64,000 nucleotides of DNA from positions 3,994,501 through 4,058,500 of the forward strand of contig NZ_CP062253.1 of the NCBI RefSeq assembly GCF_014863585.1. The letters are read 5' to 3'. How positions within the stretch are numbered: the stretch's first letter is position 1; every line of letters starts with the position of its first letter. Position numbers and translations under genes: made by a program. Shown in pieces: positions 20,815 to 29,891 of this stretch. The stretch comes from Pseudomonas gozinkensis (GTDB lineage: Bacteria > Pseudomonadota > Gammaproteobacteria > Pseudomonadales > Pseudomonadaceae). A model generated the notes under the pieces. That model searched no databases, was not told the DNA's origin, and saw nothing but the letters and a program-made list of their open reading frames with translations.

Positions 20815-20898
20815 GGCCGCATCGCTGGCAAGCCAGCTCCCACAGGAATCCAGGGCGTTCATAAACCCCTGTGGGAGCGGGCTTGCCCGCGATGAGGC
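20815..20898. repeat. inverted REP pair
   Basis: CATCGCTGGCAAGCCAGCTCCCAC faces GTGGGAGCGGGCTTGCCCGCGATG across about 35 bases between hydA and preT. The two arms are of slightly different REP subtypes. Confidence 0.88.
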
Positions 20899-20970
20899 CA
20901 GTTCAGGCAACACAAAAAACCACTGCCCGACAGAGGCAGAAAACCTCAATTAACCGTGAGGCAAAAAACC

Positions 20971-22338
20971 GTGATCGAGACCCTGAACCATCTCCCGCAC
21001 CCGCACGAAAGTGCGGCCGCCCTCGCCGGCCATTTCACCGATCTGGCGCCGCCGCTCAACGACCGTCAGGCACATCTGGAAGCCTCGCGCTGCCTGTATT
21101 GCTACGACGCGCCGTGCGTGAATGCGTGCCCGAGCGAGATCGACATCCCGTCGTTCATCCGCAATATCCATCAGGACAACGTGCCGGGGGCAGCGCAGAA
21201 AATCCTCTCGGCGAACATCCTCGGCGGCAGTTGCGCGCGGGTCTGCCCGACTGAAATCCTTTGCCAGCAAGCCTGCGTGCGTAACAACGCCCACGAATGT
21301 GCGCCGGTGCTGATCGGCCTGCTGCAACGCTACGCCGTGGACAACGCGCACTTCACCGAACATCCCTTCCAGCGCGCCGCCGCCACCGGCAAACGCATCG
21401 CCGTGGTCGGTGCCGGCCCGGCGGGTTTGTCCTGCGCGCATCGCAGCGCCATGCACGGTCATGACGTGGTGATTTTCGAAGCACGGGAGAAGGCTGGCGG
21501 GCTCAACGAATACGGGATCGCCAAGTACAAACTGGTCGACGACTACGCGCAGAAGGAGCTGGATTTCCTCCTGCAGATCGGCGGCATCGAAATCCGCCAC
21601 GGGCAGAAACTCGGTGAAAATCTGACCCTCAGCGAACTGCATCAACAGTTCGATGCGGTATTCCTCGGCCTCGGTCTGAACGCCAGCAAGCAGCTCGGTC
21701 TGGCCCACGAAGACGCACCCGGCCTGCTCGCCGCCACCGATTACATCCGCGAACTGCGCCAGGCCGATGACCTGTCGCAACTGCCGTTGGCCGAACACTG
21801 CATCGTCCTCGGCGCCGGCAATACCGCCATCGACATGGCCGTGCAGATGGCCCGCCTCGGTGCCCGCGACGTCAATCTGGTCTATCGCCGTGGCGCGGCG
21901 GACATGGGCGCCACCGGCCATGAACAGGACATCGCCAAGGCCAATCAGGTGCGACTGCTGACCTGGGCGCAACCCGATGAAGTGCTGCTCGACGCTGAGG
22001 GCAAGGTGCGCGGCATGCGCTTCGCCCGTACGCATCTGGTGGACGGTCGCCTGCAAACCACTGGCGAAACGTTCGAGCTGGCCGCCGATGCGATCTTCAA
22101 AGCCATCGGCCAGGCCTTCGACAGCAGCGCCCTCGCCGACCCGCTGGCCCGCGAATTGAAACGTCAGGGCGAACGCATCCAGGTCGATGAAAACCTGCGC
22201 ACCAGCATCCCCGGCGTGTATGCCGGCGGCGACTGCACCAGCCTCGATCAGGACCTGACCGTGCAAGCGGTGCAACACGGCAAGCGCGCCGCCGAGGCGA
22301 TCAACGCTCAACTGATGCTCAATGTGGAGGCTGCGTAA
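20971..22338 (+). CDS. preT: dihydropyrimidine dehydrogenase subunit PreT (FAD/NAD(P)H, Fe-S)
   Basis: A 455-residue protein like the beta subunit of glutamate synthase. It carries two cysteine clusters (SRCLYCYDAPCVNACPSEID; GGSCARVCPTEILCQQACV), an FAD site (AVVGAGPAGLSCA) and an NAD(P) site (VLGAGNTAIDMAV). It passes electrons from NAD(P)H to PreA for uracil/thymine reduction. The GTG at 20971 is preferred over the GTG at 20956 because GAGG lies nine bases before it and family members begin near this point. The stop abuts the preA ATG. Also called pydX in Pseudomonas. Confidence 0.93.
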   Translation: MIETLNHLPHPHESAAALAGHFTDLAPPLNDRQAHLEASRCLYCYDAPCVNACPSEIDIPSFIRNIHQDNVPGAAQKILSANILGGSCARVCPTEILCQQACVRNNAHECAPVLIGLLQRYAVDNAHFTEHPFQRAAATGKRIAVVGAGPAGLSCAHRSAMHGHDVVIFEAREKAGGLNEYGIAKYKLVDDYAQKELDFLLQIGGIEIRHGQKLGENLTLSELHQQFDAVFLGLGLNASKQLGLAHEDAPGLLAATDYIRELRQADDLSQLPLAEHCIVLGAGNTAIDMAVQMARLGARDVNLVYRRGAADMGATGHEQDIAKANQVRLLTWAQPDEVLLDAEGKVRGMRFARTHLVDGRLQTTGETFELAADAIFKAIGQAFDSSALADPLARELKRQGERIQVDENLRTSIPGVYAGGDCTSLDQDLTVQAVQHGKRAAEAINAQLMLNVEAA

Positions 22339-23613
22339 ATGGCCGATCTCTCGATTGTCTTCGCCGGTATCAAAGCCCCCAATCCGTTCTGGCTGGCCTC
22401 CGCGCCGCCGACCGACAAGGCCTACAACGTGGTGCGCGCCTTCGAGGCCGGCTGGGGTGGCGTGGTCTGGAAAACCCTGGGTGAAGACCCGGCGGCGGTC
22501 AACGTGTCGTCCCGCTACTCGGCGCATTACGGTGCCAACCGCGAAGTGCTGGGCATCAACAACATCGAACTGATCACCGACCGCTCGCTGGAAATCAACT
22601 TGCGGGAAATTACCCAGGTGAAGAAGGATTGGCCAGACCGCGCGCTGATCGTGTCGCTGATGGTGCCGTGCGTCGAGGAGTCGTGGAAACACATCCTGCC
22701 GCTGGTGGAAGCCACCGGCGCCGACGGCATCGAGCTTAACTTTGGTTGCCCCCACGGCATGCCCGAACGCGGCATGGGCGCGGCGGTCGGTCAGGTGCCG
22801 GAGTACGTCGAGCAGGTGACGCGCTGGTGCAAGACTTACTGCTCGCTGCCGGTGATCGTCAAACTCACGCCGAACATCACCGACATCCGCGTCGCCGCCC
22901 GCGCTGCACACCGGGGCGGTGCCGATGCGGTGTCTCTGATCAACACCATCAACTCCATCACCAGCGTCGACCTGGAACACATGGTCGCCCTGCCCACCGT
23001 CGGCAGCAAAAGCACCCACGGCGGTTATTGCGGTTCGGCGGTCAAGCCGATCGCGCTGAACATGGTCGCGGAAATCGCCCGTGATCCGCAGACCCAGGGC
23101 CTGCCGATCTGCGGCATTGGCGGCATCGGCAGCTGGCGCGACGCGGCGGAGTTCATGGCACTGGGCAGCGGCGCGGTCCAGGTGTGCACGGCGGCAATGC
23201 TCCACGGTTTCCGGATTGTCGAGGAGATGAAGGATGGCCTGTCGCGCTGGATGGACAGTCAGGGTTACGCCAATATCGCCGAGTTTTCCGGGCGCGCCGT
23301 GGGCAACACCACGGACTGGAAGTACCTGGACATCAACTATCAGGTGATCGCGAAGATCGATCAGGAGGCGTGTATCGGTTGCGGGCGTTGCCACATTGCC
23401 TGCGAGGACACGTCACACCAGGCGATCAGCAGCCTGAAACAGGCCGATGGCACGCACAAATATGAAGTGATCGATGATGAGTGTGTGGGGTGCAATCTGT
23501 GCCAGATCACCTGCCCGGTGGCGGACTGCATCGAGATGGTGCCCATGGAGACGGGCAAGCCGTTTCTGGACTGGAATCATGATCCGAGGAATCCGTATCA
23601 CGTTGCCGTTTAG
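22339..23613 (+). CDS. preA: dihydropyrimidine dehydrogenase catalytic subunit PreA
   Basis: A 424-residue FMN enzyme with dihydroorotate-dehydrogenase fold plus a C-terminal ferredoxin domain. The catalytic cysteine loop is KSTHGGYCGSAVKPIALN; two 4Fe-4S motifs follow (ACIGCGRCHIACED and ECVGCNLCQITCPVADC). With PreT it reduces uracil or thymine to the 5,6-dihydro form. The ATG follows the preT stop without a gap. Equivalent to pydA of P. putida. Confidence 0.94.
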   Translation: MADLSIVFAGIKAPNPFWLASAPPTDKAYNVVRAFEAGWGGVVWKTLGEDPAAVNVSSRYSAHYGANREVLGINNIELITDRSLEINLREITQVKKDWPDRALIVSLMVPCVEESWKHILPLVEATGADGIELNFGCPHGMPERGMGAAVGQVPEYVEQVTRWCKTYCSLPVIVKLTPNITDIRVAARAAHRGGADAVSLINTINSITSVDLEHMVALPTVGSKSTHGGYCGSAVKPIALNMVAEIARDPQTQGLPICGIGGIGSWRDAAEFMALGSGAVQVCTAAMLHGFRIVEEMKDGLSRWMDSQGYANIAEFSGRAVGNTTDWKYLDINYQVIAKIDQEACIGCGRCHIACEDTSHQAISSLKQADGTHKYEVIDDECVGCNLCQITCPVADCIEMVPMETGKPFLDWNHDPRNPYHVAV

Positions 23614-23615
23614 AT

Positions 23616-23722
23616 TGATCGTTCCCACGCTCTGCGTGGGAATGCTTCAAGGGACGCTCCGCGTTCCAATGGGACGCAGAGCGTCCCGGGCTGCATTCCC
23701 ACGCGGAGCGTGGGAACGATCA
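23616..23722. repeat. long palindromic repeat, family B, copy 2
   Basis: Same architecture as 17150-17256: outer GTTCCCACGCTCTGCGTGGGAA and reverse complement, inner GGACGC / GCGTCC stems. It lies between the convergent preA and TetR genes and could serve as a bidirectional terminator. Confidence 0.88.
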
Positions 23723-23731
23723 GTTCGAGGC

Positions 23732-24352
23732 TCAGGGTTCTAATCCGATCCCCCGCAAAATCACGCTAGTCACCGTCTGCACCGCCCGCTCGAACTGCAT
23801 GTCCGACAGCGGCTGGTGCTCATTCAAAATATTCACCTGATGATCGAAGTCGGCATAGTGCTGGGTCGACGCCCAGATCATGTACAGCAGGCTCGACGGT
23901 TCCACCGGCAGAATCCGCTTGTCTTCCACCCACTGCCGGATCTTCGCCTCTTTCATTTTCGCCCAGTCGTACAGGCTCACATCCAGCGCCTCGCCGAGGG
24001 TCGGGGCGCCGTGGATGATTTCGTTGGCCCAGACTTTGGACCCGTAAGGCCGACTGCGCGAGTGGTTCATCTTGGCGCGGATGTAGCTGCTGAGCACCAC
24101 GCGCGGATCATCGAACATCTCGAAGCACAGCGCATCCTGCTTCCACACTTCCAGCAGGTCGAACAGCACCGCGCTGTACAGCTCGCTCTTGGTCGAGAAG
24201 TAGTAATGCAGATTGGATCGCGGCAGCTGCACTTCAGCGGCGATGTCCGCCATGGCGGTGCCACCGAAACCTTTTTCGGCGAAGACTTTTTCCGCCGCCA
24301 GCAGGATCTTGTCGACGTTGGTGCGGCGGATTTCGATCTTGTGATTGCCCAT
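23732..24352 (-). CDS. TetR-family regulator, RutR-like
   Basis: A 206-residue regulator. The HTH lies in the first 60 residues (GFGGTAMADIAAEVQLPRSN LHYYFSTKSELY region). The C-terminal ligand domain contains MIWASTQHYADFDHQV, nearly the same as the corresponding segment of E. coli RutR, which senses uracil and controls pyrimidine catabolism. Its position beside preA supports the same role here. A short palindrome ACAACGTTGT (24368-24377) just upstream of its start may be an autoregulatory site. Direct control of the hydA/permease intergenic region is inferred. Confidence 0.87.
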   Translation of the reverse strand: MGNHKIEIRRTNVDKILLAAEKVFAEKGFGGTAMADIAAEVQLPRSNLHYYFSTKSELYSAVLFDLLEVWKQDALCFEMFDDPRVVLSSYIRAKMNHSRSRPYGSKVWANEIIHGAPTLGEALDVSLYDWAKMKEAKIRQWVEDKRILPVEPSSLLYMIWASTQHYADFDHQVNILNEHQPLSDMQFERAVQTVTSVILRGIGLEP

Positions 24353-24545
24353 GTGGGCTCCCTGAAGACAACGTTGTTGAAGACTAGCACCCGCTCTGTG
24401 TAAGGGGCGACAGCCGAGAACGATTCTTCACACACCCGGGCATTTTTCTGGTTCAGGATCGCCCCCGCCTCCCTGTCTTCACTCAAGGCAACATGCACGG
24501 CACGCCCTATACTGTCGACCGTCACTCACTGAAAAGGGATTTCCC

Positions 24546-24908
24546 ATGAAGCTGAAAAACCTGTTCACCGCTGGCGCGCTGCTGGCTTCGCTGGTCGTCA
24601 CCTCCCAGGCTTTCGCCCACGCGCATCTGAAAAGCCAGACCCCGGCCGCCGACAGCACCGTCGCGGCGCCGACGGATCTGCGCCTGGTGTTTTCCGAAGG
24701 CGTCGAAGCCAGCTTCACCAAAGTCACCGTTACCCACGACGGCAAGCCGGTGGCGGTCAAACCGCTGACTACCGAAGGCGACAAGAAAACCCTGATCGTC
24801 ACCCCCGAAGCACCGCTGACCGCTGGCGAGTACAAGGTCGAATGGCACGCGGTGTCGGTCGACACGCACAAGAGCGAAGGCGCCTATCAGTTCAAGGTCG
24901 GCCAGTAA
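24546..24908 (+). CDS. copC: copper-binding periplasmic protein CopC
   Basis: A 120-residue CopC/YobA protein. The signal peptide (residues 1-24) ends SQAFA; the mature protein begins His25-Ala-His27, the N-terminal histidine-brace copper site. Other usual parts are VFSEGVEASFTKV and VEWHAVSVDTHKSEGAYQF. AAGGGA precedes the ATG. It is followed after 3 bases by copD, so the two form an operon for copper handling between periplasm and inner membrane. Confidence 0.93.
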   Translation: MKLKNLFTAGALLASLVVTSQAFAHAHLKSQTPAADSTVAAPTDLRLVFSEGVEASFTKVTVTHDGKPVAVKPLTTEGDKKTLIVTPEAPLTAGEYKVEWHAVSVDTHKSEGAYQFKVGQ

Positions 24909-24911
24909 TTC

Positions 24912-25769
24912 ATGAGTGAAGCGCTGGTGCTGTGCCGGTTTCTGCATTTCATCGTGGTGTTGATGCTGTTCGGGGCCTGGCTGTTCCGGCCACTGTTGCT
25001 CAAGGATGAAGCGCCGACGCTGGACCGGCACCTCGCGCGACTGACCCGCTGGCTGGCAGCGATCGCTCTGGCCAGCGGCATGATCTGGGCGTTGTTGATT
25101 ACCGCAAGCATGGCCGGTTCGGCGGCTGCCGCGTTTGATCCGGCGACCGTCGAGCTGGTTCTCGGTCATACGTTTTTCGGTCAGGTCTGGCGCTGGCATC
25201 TGCTCATCAATGCGCTGTTGCTGGCGTTGCTGTTTACGCCTTGGCGTTCGAACCGGCCATTGCGGCTGGGCCTGAGCGCACTGCTGCTGATGACACTGGC
25301 ACCGGTCGGTCACGGCGCAATGCTCGACGGCTTCAGCGGGCAGATGCTGATCCTCAATCAAGCCATTCACCTGACCTGCGTGGGTGCCTGGCTCGGCGGG
25401 CTGCTGATACTGGTGATGATCCTGCGCCGACCCGAACACGCCGTGCGCAAAGTCTTGCAGCGATTCAGCGGACTCGGCTACGCACTGGTCGCCGGCCTGC
25501 TGCTCACCGGGCTGATCAACGTGCGCGTGCTCACCGGCCAATGGTGGCCGACGCCGCTGTTTTCGGGGTTCGCCCTGATCCTGTCGATCAAGGCGCTGCT
25601 GGTGTTAGGCATGCTCGCACTGGCGCTGTTCAATCGCCTGCGGATCAACGAGTGCGAACAACGGATCGACACCCTCAAGCGCAGCGTCATGCTCGAGTGG
25701 CTGCTGGGGATCGGCGCCGTGGCCGCCGTTTCCGTGCTCGGCACCCTGCCGCCGATGATCGCCACCTGA
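24912..25769 (+). CDS. copD: copper export/import membrane protein CopD
   Basis: A 285-residue protein with about eight hydrophobic segments matching the CopD/YebZ family. Histidines in the membrane regions (CRFLHFIVVLM, VWRWHLLINA, APVGHGAML, QAIHLTCVGAWLGGLL) fit copper coordination. It partners CopC. The stop is two bases from the convergent stop of the HlyD-type gene, so no room remains for a separate terminator there. Confidence 0.9.
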   Translation: MSEALVLCRFLHFIVVLMLFGAWLFRPLLLKDEAPTLDRHLARLTRWLAAIALASGMIWALLITASMAGSAAAAFDPATVELVLGHTFFGQVWRWHLLINALLLALLFTPWRSNRPLRLGLSALLLMTLAPVGHGAMLDGFSGQMLILNQAIHLTCVGAWLGGLLILVMILRRPEHAVRKVLQRFSGLGYALVAGLLLTGLINVRVLTGQWWPTPLFSGFALILSIKALLVLGMLALALFNRLRINECEQRIDTLKRSVMLEWLLGIGAVAAVSVLGTLPPMIAT

Positions 25770-25771
25770 GG

Positions 25772-26914
25772 TCAGTGTTTCTGGGTGTCGCCCGCCGCCG
25801 TATCAATGCTGACCACCACCGACATCCCTGGCCGCAACCGCTCGCTCTCCTGCTGATCCGGATCGATGGTGATGCGCACCGGCACCCGCTGGGCGATTTT
25901 CACGAAGTTGCCGGTGGCGTTGTCGGCCTGCAACAACGCGAATTCGGAACCGGTGCCCGGGGAGATGTGCTGCACGTGGCCGGTGAATTTGCGGTGATTC
26001 AAGCCATCGACGGTGAAGCTCGCCGGTTGCCCGACGCGCACGTTATCCATCTGGGTTTCTTTCATGTTGGCGATCACCCATTTCTGGTTCGGCACCAGCG
26101 CCATCAACTGCGCCCCGGAGTTGACGTAAGCGCCGAGACGCACGCCGATCTGCCCCAACTGACCGTCGCGCGGGGCGATGATCCGGGTGTTGGACAAGTC
26201 GATTCGTGCCAGCTGCACCGCCGCCTCGGCACTGGCCACCGCCGCTTCCAGAGAGCCGCGATTGACGATCACCGTCTGCAGATCCTGCCGGGCGATTTCC
26301 AGATTGGCCTTGGCCTGTGCCAGCGCCGCGATGCTTTGCGCATTGGCGGCCAGCGCCACGTCCATCTCACGTTTGGACACGGAGCCGTCGTTGACCAGCG
26401 CCTTGTTGCGCCGCAGGTCCGCCTCGCTTTTGCGTAGCTGCGCTTCGCTGTCGGCCACCACTGCCTGTCGCAGCTTGATCGTCGCCTCGGCGCTGTTGCG
26501 CTGCTGCACCACGTTGGCCAGCGAAGCCTTCTGCACCGCCAGTTGCGCCAGCGACTGGTCGAGGCGTTGCTGATAAATACGATCATCGAGACGCACCAGC
26601 AAATCGCCCTCTTTCACAAACTGGAAATCCTGCACCGGCACTTCAAACACATAACCGCTGAGCTGCGGACCGATGATCGTCACCTGCCCGCGCACCAAGG
26701 CGTTTTCAGTGGTCTCGACCGCGCTGCTGAACGGTGGCAACTGCCAGGCGTACAGCACGATCAGCACGCCGACGATGGCAATCGCGGCAAAGCCCAGCGA
26801 CGAGATGATGCGCACCCGCAACGAGCGCGGCTCGGTATTCGGTGATGACGGCGGCGCCACGCCTTCAGGGGTCGCGGCGATGGCATTGGTGGTCGTGGTA
26901 GTCGGTTCGGTCAT
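25772..26914 (-). CDS. HlyD/EmrA-family membrane fusion protein
   Basis: A 380-residue periplasmic adaptor: short cytoplasmic N-terminus, one membrane segment (IISSLGFAAIAIVGVLIVLY), a biotinyl-lipoyl-like half (GYVFEVPVQDFQFVKEGDLL), a long alpha-hairpin rich in Ala/Gln/Leu (about residues 110-200) and a beta-barrel part (IIAPRDGQLGQIGVRLGAYV). The ATG at 26914 overlaps the stop of the MFS gene (ATGA), so translation is coupled. It links the inner-membrane pump to an outer-membrane channel encoded elsewhere. Confidence 0.9.
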   Translation of the reverse strand: MTEPTTTTTNAIAATPEGVAPPSSPNTEPRSLRVRIISSLGFAAIAIVGVLIVLYAWQLPPFSSAVETTENALVRGQVTIIGPQLSGYVFEVPVQDFQFVKEGDLLVRLDDRIYQQRLDQSLAQLAVQKASLANVVQQRNSAEATIKLRQAVVADSEAQLRKSEADLRRNKALVNDGSVSKREMDVALAANAQSIAALAQAKANLEIARQDLQTVIVNRGSLEAAVASAEAAVQLARIDLSNTRIIAPRDGQLGQIGVRLGAYVNSGAQLMALVPNQKWVIANMKETQMDNVRVGQPASFTVDGLNHRKFTGHVQHISPGTGSEFALLQADNATGNFVKIAQRVPVRITIDPDQQESERLRPGMSVVVSIDTAAGDTQKH

Positions 26915-28566
26915 GAAGAAGTGGCACCGCTGGAAGGTACGGAAGGTGTCGGGGCGACAGTTTTGGTGGTGCTGATCAGCCACAGCGCACGGATGGAGAT
27001 CCAGATCATGGTCAGGATCGCGATCACCGCAATCAGCATGAACACATCGTTATAGGCCAGCACGTTGGCTTCGCGAGTGGCGGCGTTGGCCAGGCTGCGA
27101 ATACCGGCCAGATTGCGCAGGCTCGGGTCGGCGATCAGCGAGCCGACCGCCGACCCGCCGCTCTGCACCCGGGCGGCGACACGCGGGTCGGACATCACCA
27201 GTTGCTCGACGATGTGGCTGGAATGAAATTTCTCGCGCACGATCTGGAACGTCCCCAGCAACGCAGCGCCGATCAGGCCGCCGAGGTTGTTGCAGATCCC
27301 GAACAACACGGAAAAGCTCACGAGATTGCGCGGATTGGTCAGCACGTTGCGCGTACCCAGCACCATGGTCGGGCCAAGGAAAAATGTACTGCCGAACGCC
27401 AGGAGGAACTGGCTGAAATACAGGTTGGCGGGGCGGGTCAGGTTGTTCGATGAGCTGTCCATGATTGAGCCGGTGGCCATCAACGCCAGCGAGACAATCA
27501 GCGGCATCAGCAGGTGTTTCGGATCGATGGTCAGCGCACTGGTCAGCAGCCCGGCGACGCTGCCGATCAGCATCACCACGTACAAGCTATGAAGCTGCTG
27601 GCTGCTCATGTTCAGGTTTTGCATGAAGCCCACGGCGCCGGTGGATTGCTCGGAGGTCACCATGCGAATCAGGATCACCGCCAGCGCCAGGCGGATCATC
27701 ACCCCGCTGCCGAGCCAGCGGGTCATCAGCATCGGGTTGCTGCGGTTATGTTCGATGGCCAGCCCCGCGAGAATCAGGGCAATCGACGCGGCCAGGGCGA
27801 TGCCGATCCAGTCGGCTTCCAGCCACCAGTCGATGCGGCCCAGGGACAACACGGCGCACAACAGCGCGACGCCGCTGGCAAGGATGGCGAAGGTGAGGAA
27901 GTCGAGGGGTTCGAAAGTCTTGAACCGGTCACCCGGCGGCAATTTGAGCATCAGGACGCAGCCCAGCGACAGCAGCGCCATGCCCAATTCGAACAGGTAC
28001 AGGCCGCGCCATTCGGCGATTTGCAACAGGTCTTCGGAAAACAGTCGCGCCAGCGGCAAGGCCAGTTGCGAAGTGCCAAGGCCCAGCACCAACGCTTTCA
28101 TCCGCCATTTGGCCGGGAATGCCTGCACCATGTAATACAGGCCCAGCGAGCTCAACGCCGCGCCGACCATGCCGTGGGCCGCACGCACGGCGACCGCCGA
28201 ATTCAGGTCATTGACGAACAGATGGCCGAAAGTCACCAGCGCATACAGCACCAGAAACACCTCGGTGAACGCCCGCAGCCCGAACTGCTGGCGAAACTTC
28301 ACCAGCAGCAGGTTCATCGACACGTTGGTCATCACGTACGCCGCCGGCAACCAGGCCATCTCCGCCGTGGTCGCCCCGAGCGCGCCTTGCAGGTAAGGCA
28401 GATTGGCGACTACAAGCGAATTGCCCAACCCGCCGGTCAATGCCACCAGCAACCCCACCAGCGCATAGGCCAGGCGCTTGGGGTTGGAATGCAGCGGCGT
28501 CGAAGGGGAACCGGGCAGACTGGGCTTCTCGTGGGGCTGCCAGTTGCGCGGGGCGTATTGATCCAT
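26911..28566 (-). CDS. MFS drug efflux permease, DHA2 (EmrB-like)
   Basis: A 551-residue transporter with about 14 membrane segments, the DHA2 pattern. Early sequence GGLGNSLVVANLPYLQGALG and the conserved AWLPAAYVMTNVSMNLLLV fit the family. The ATG at 28566 (MDQYAPRNWQPHEKP) was chosen; the open frame upstream crosses a REP hairpin and has no family similarity. It would export organic compounds through the HlyD-type partner. No dedicated regulator is adjacent. Confidence 0.9.
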   Translation of the reverse strand: MDQYAPRNWQPHEKPSLPGSPSTPLHSNPKRLAYALVGLLVALTGGLGNSLVVANLPYLQGALGATTAEMAWLPAAYVMTNVSMNLLLVKFRQQFGLRAFTEVFLVLYALVTFGHLFVNDLNSAVAVRAAHGMVGAALSSLGLYYMVQAFPAKWRMKALVLGLGTSQLALPLARLFSEDLLQIAEWRGLYLFELGMALLSLGCVLMLKLPPGDRFKTFEPLDFLTFAILASGVALLCAVLSLGRIDWWLEADWIGIALAASIALILAGLAIEHNRSNPMLMTRWLGSGVMIRLALAVILIRMVTSEQSTGAVGFMQNLNMSSQQLHSLYVVMLIGSVAGLLTSALTIDPKHLLMPLIVSLALMATGSIMDSSSNNLTRPANLYFSQFLLAFGSTFFLGPTMVLGTRNVLTNPRNLVSFSVLFGICNNLGGLIGAALLGTFQIVREKFHSSHIVEQLVMSDPRVAARVQSGGSAVGSLIADPSLRNLAGIRSLANAATREANVLAYNDVFMLIAVIAILTMIWISIRALWLISTTKTVAPTPSVPSSGATSS

Positions 28567-28625
28567 GGAAAAGCCTTGTGCTGTAGTCGCTGAAGTGTGC
28601 CGCAAATCCTGCCAAACACATATCC

Positions 28626-28656
28626 ACTGTGGGAGAGAGCTTGCTCCCACAAGGGA
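28626..28656. repeat. compact REP hairpin
   Basis: TGTGGGAGAGAGCTTGCTCCCACA forms a short near-perfect stem between the divergent MFS and deacetylase genes. Confidence 0.8.
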
Positions 28657-28768
28657 TTTTGGGTGGATTCGTAAATTTTGTTTAAAGGTCATCTCGCCCG
28701 CAGCGGATTTTTCCCAGGCATGGCGAATGCCAACCTTGCAGCACTTCTCAACCTGCAAGGTGCCCGTT

Positions 28769-29719
28769 ATGACCACTCCCCGCTGGCAACGCTCCCCGCG
28801 TCTGCTGAAAAACCTGCTGGCCGCCGCGCTGTTGCTGCCCGCCCTCGCCTTCGCTCAGGAACGCCCGTGGCCGGATGGCTCGCAACTGGTGATTTCGGTA
28901 TCGATGCAATTCGAAACCGGCGGCCAGCCCGAGGGCGCTGAAAGTCCGTTCTCCGGTACACCGCTGCCAAAAGGCTATCCGGATCTGCCGGCGCAGACCT
29001 GGTTCGATTACGGCTACAAGGAAGGCCTGTGGCGCATGCTCGATCTGTGGGATCGCACCGGCATCAAGGTCACCTCCCACGTGGTCGGCGAAGCGGCGCT
29101 CAAGCACCCGGAACTCGCCAGGGCAATTGCCGAGCGCGGCCATGAACTGGCGGCCCACGGCATGCGCTGGGCCGATTCGTACAACATGAACTACGCCCAG
29201 GAAAAACAGTTCATCGGCGATGGCGTCGCGGCGGTGGAAAAAATCACCGGCCAGCGCTCGGTCGGCTACAACGCCAACTGGCTGCGCCGCAGTCCCAATA
29301 CGCTGAAGGTGCTGCAGGATCTGAACTTTACCTATCACATCGACGACGTCAGCCGTGACGAGCCGTTCGTGACCATGGTCCGTGGACGTAAATTCGCCGT
29401 CGTGCCGTATACCCTGCGCAACAACGACATCGTGCTGGTCGAGGGCCGGCACTTCTCCGCCGAGCAGTTCTATCAGCAATTGGTACTGGAGTTTGATCGC
29501 CTCTACGCCGAAGGCGCGAGCAAGCGACGGATGATGTCGGTGAGCTTGCACGATCGCATCGGCGGCACGCCTGCGATGGTAGAAGCCATGGAGCGTTTCA
29601 TCCGTTACGCCCAATCCCATCCGAAAGTGAAATTCATGCGCAAGGATCAGATCGCGCAAATCGTGCTGACCGAAAAAAATCCGCTGATCGATAACACTGA
29701 AGCGCTCTACAACCAGTAA
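28769..29719 (+). CDS. exported polysaccharide deacetylase-family protein
   Basis: A 316-residue NodB-homology protein with a signal peptide (LLKNLLAAALLLPALAFAQ). The barrel shows VSMQFETGG at the position of the usual catalytic TFDDG, then TSHVVGEAALKHPELARAIA and GHELAAHGMRW, the family's second motif. This arrangement matches the PuuE-like branch in which the first Asp pair is changed, so a role as cyclic-amide or sugar hydrolase cannot be separated. AAGG precedes the ATG at 28769. It is flanked by unrelated genes. Confidence 0.8.
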   Translation: MTTPRWQRSPRLLKNLLAAALLLPALAFAQERPWPDGSQLVISVSMQFETGGQPEGAESPFSGTPLPKGYPDLPAQTWFDYGYKEGLWRMLDLWDRTGIKVTSHVVGEAALKHPELARAIAERGHELAAHGMRWADSYNMNYAQEKQFIGDGVAAVEKITGQRSVGYNANWLRRSPNTLKVLQDLNFTYHIDDVSRDEPFVTMVRGRKFAVVPYTLRNNDIVLVEGRHFSAEQFYQQLVLEFDRLYAEGASKRRMMSVSLHDRIGGTPAMVEAMERFIRYAQSHPKVKFMRKDQIAQIVLTEKNPLIDNTEALYNQ

Positions 29720-29794
29720 AAACGCCCGAAAGCAGCCCTCTTCACAGCGCTTGGAGGGCTGCCCGCTGACGCGAACTCATCGTACAACGCCCTG

Positions 29795-29857
29795 TTGACT
29801 TTTCCGGAAAACCTCGCAAATATCCGCAACCATGTTGTACGACGACGTATAACAAAT
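29795..29857 (+). promoter_or_regulatory. candidate promoter and operator upstream of the OprD porin
   Basis: TTGACT (29795-29800) and AAATAT (29818-29823) are 17 bases apart. The spacer holds TTCCGGAAA. Downstream lies a dyad of form TTGTnnnACGnCGTnnnACAA (29835-29855), typical in shape of a GntR-family operator. A related arrangement lies before udh. Confidence 0.55.
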
Positions 29858-29891
29858 AATAAAAACAACAAATGAAACAGGGAGCGTCACA

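Noticed and set aside
20950..23394. 814-codon open frame on the minus strand opposite preT/preA
   Set aside because: It is antisense to two strongly recognised genes. High GC content and codon bias leave the opposite strand open; its translation shows no family motifs.
24378..24545. Small frames between the TetR gene and copC
   Set aside because: No start with a ribosome site and no conserved content; only promoter sequence is expected.
28567..28776. N-terminal extension of the DHA2 permease (ATG at 28776)
   Set aside because: It runs through a REP hairpin and adds ~70 residues not seen in the family.
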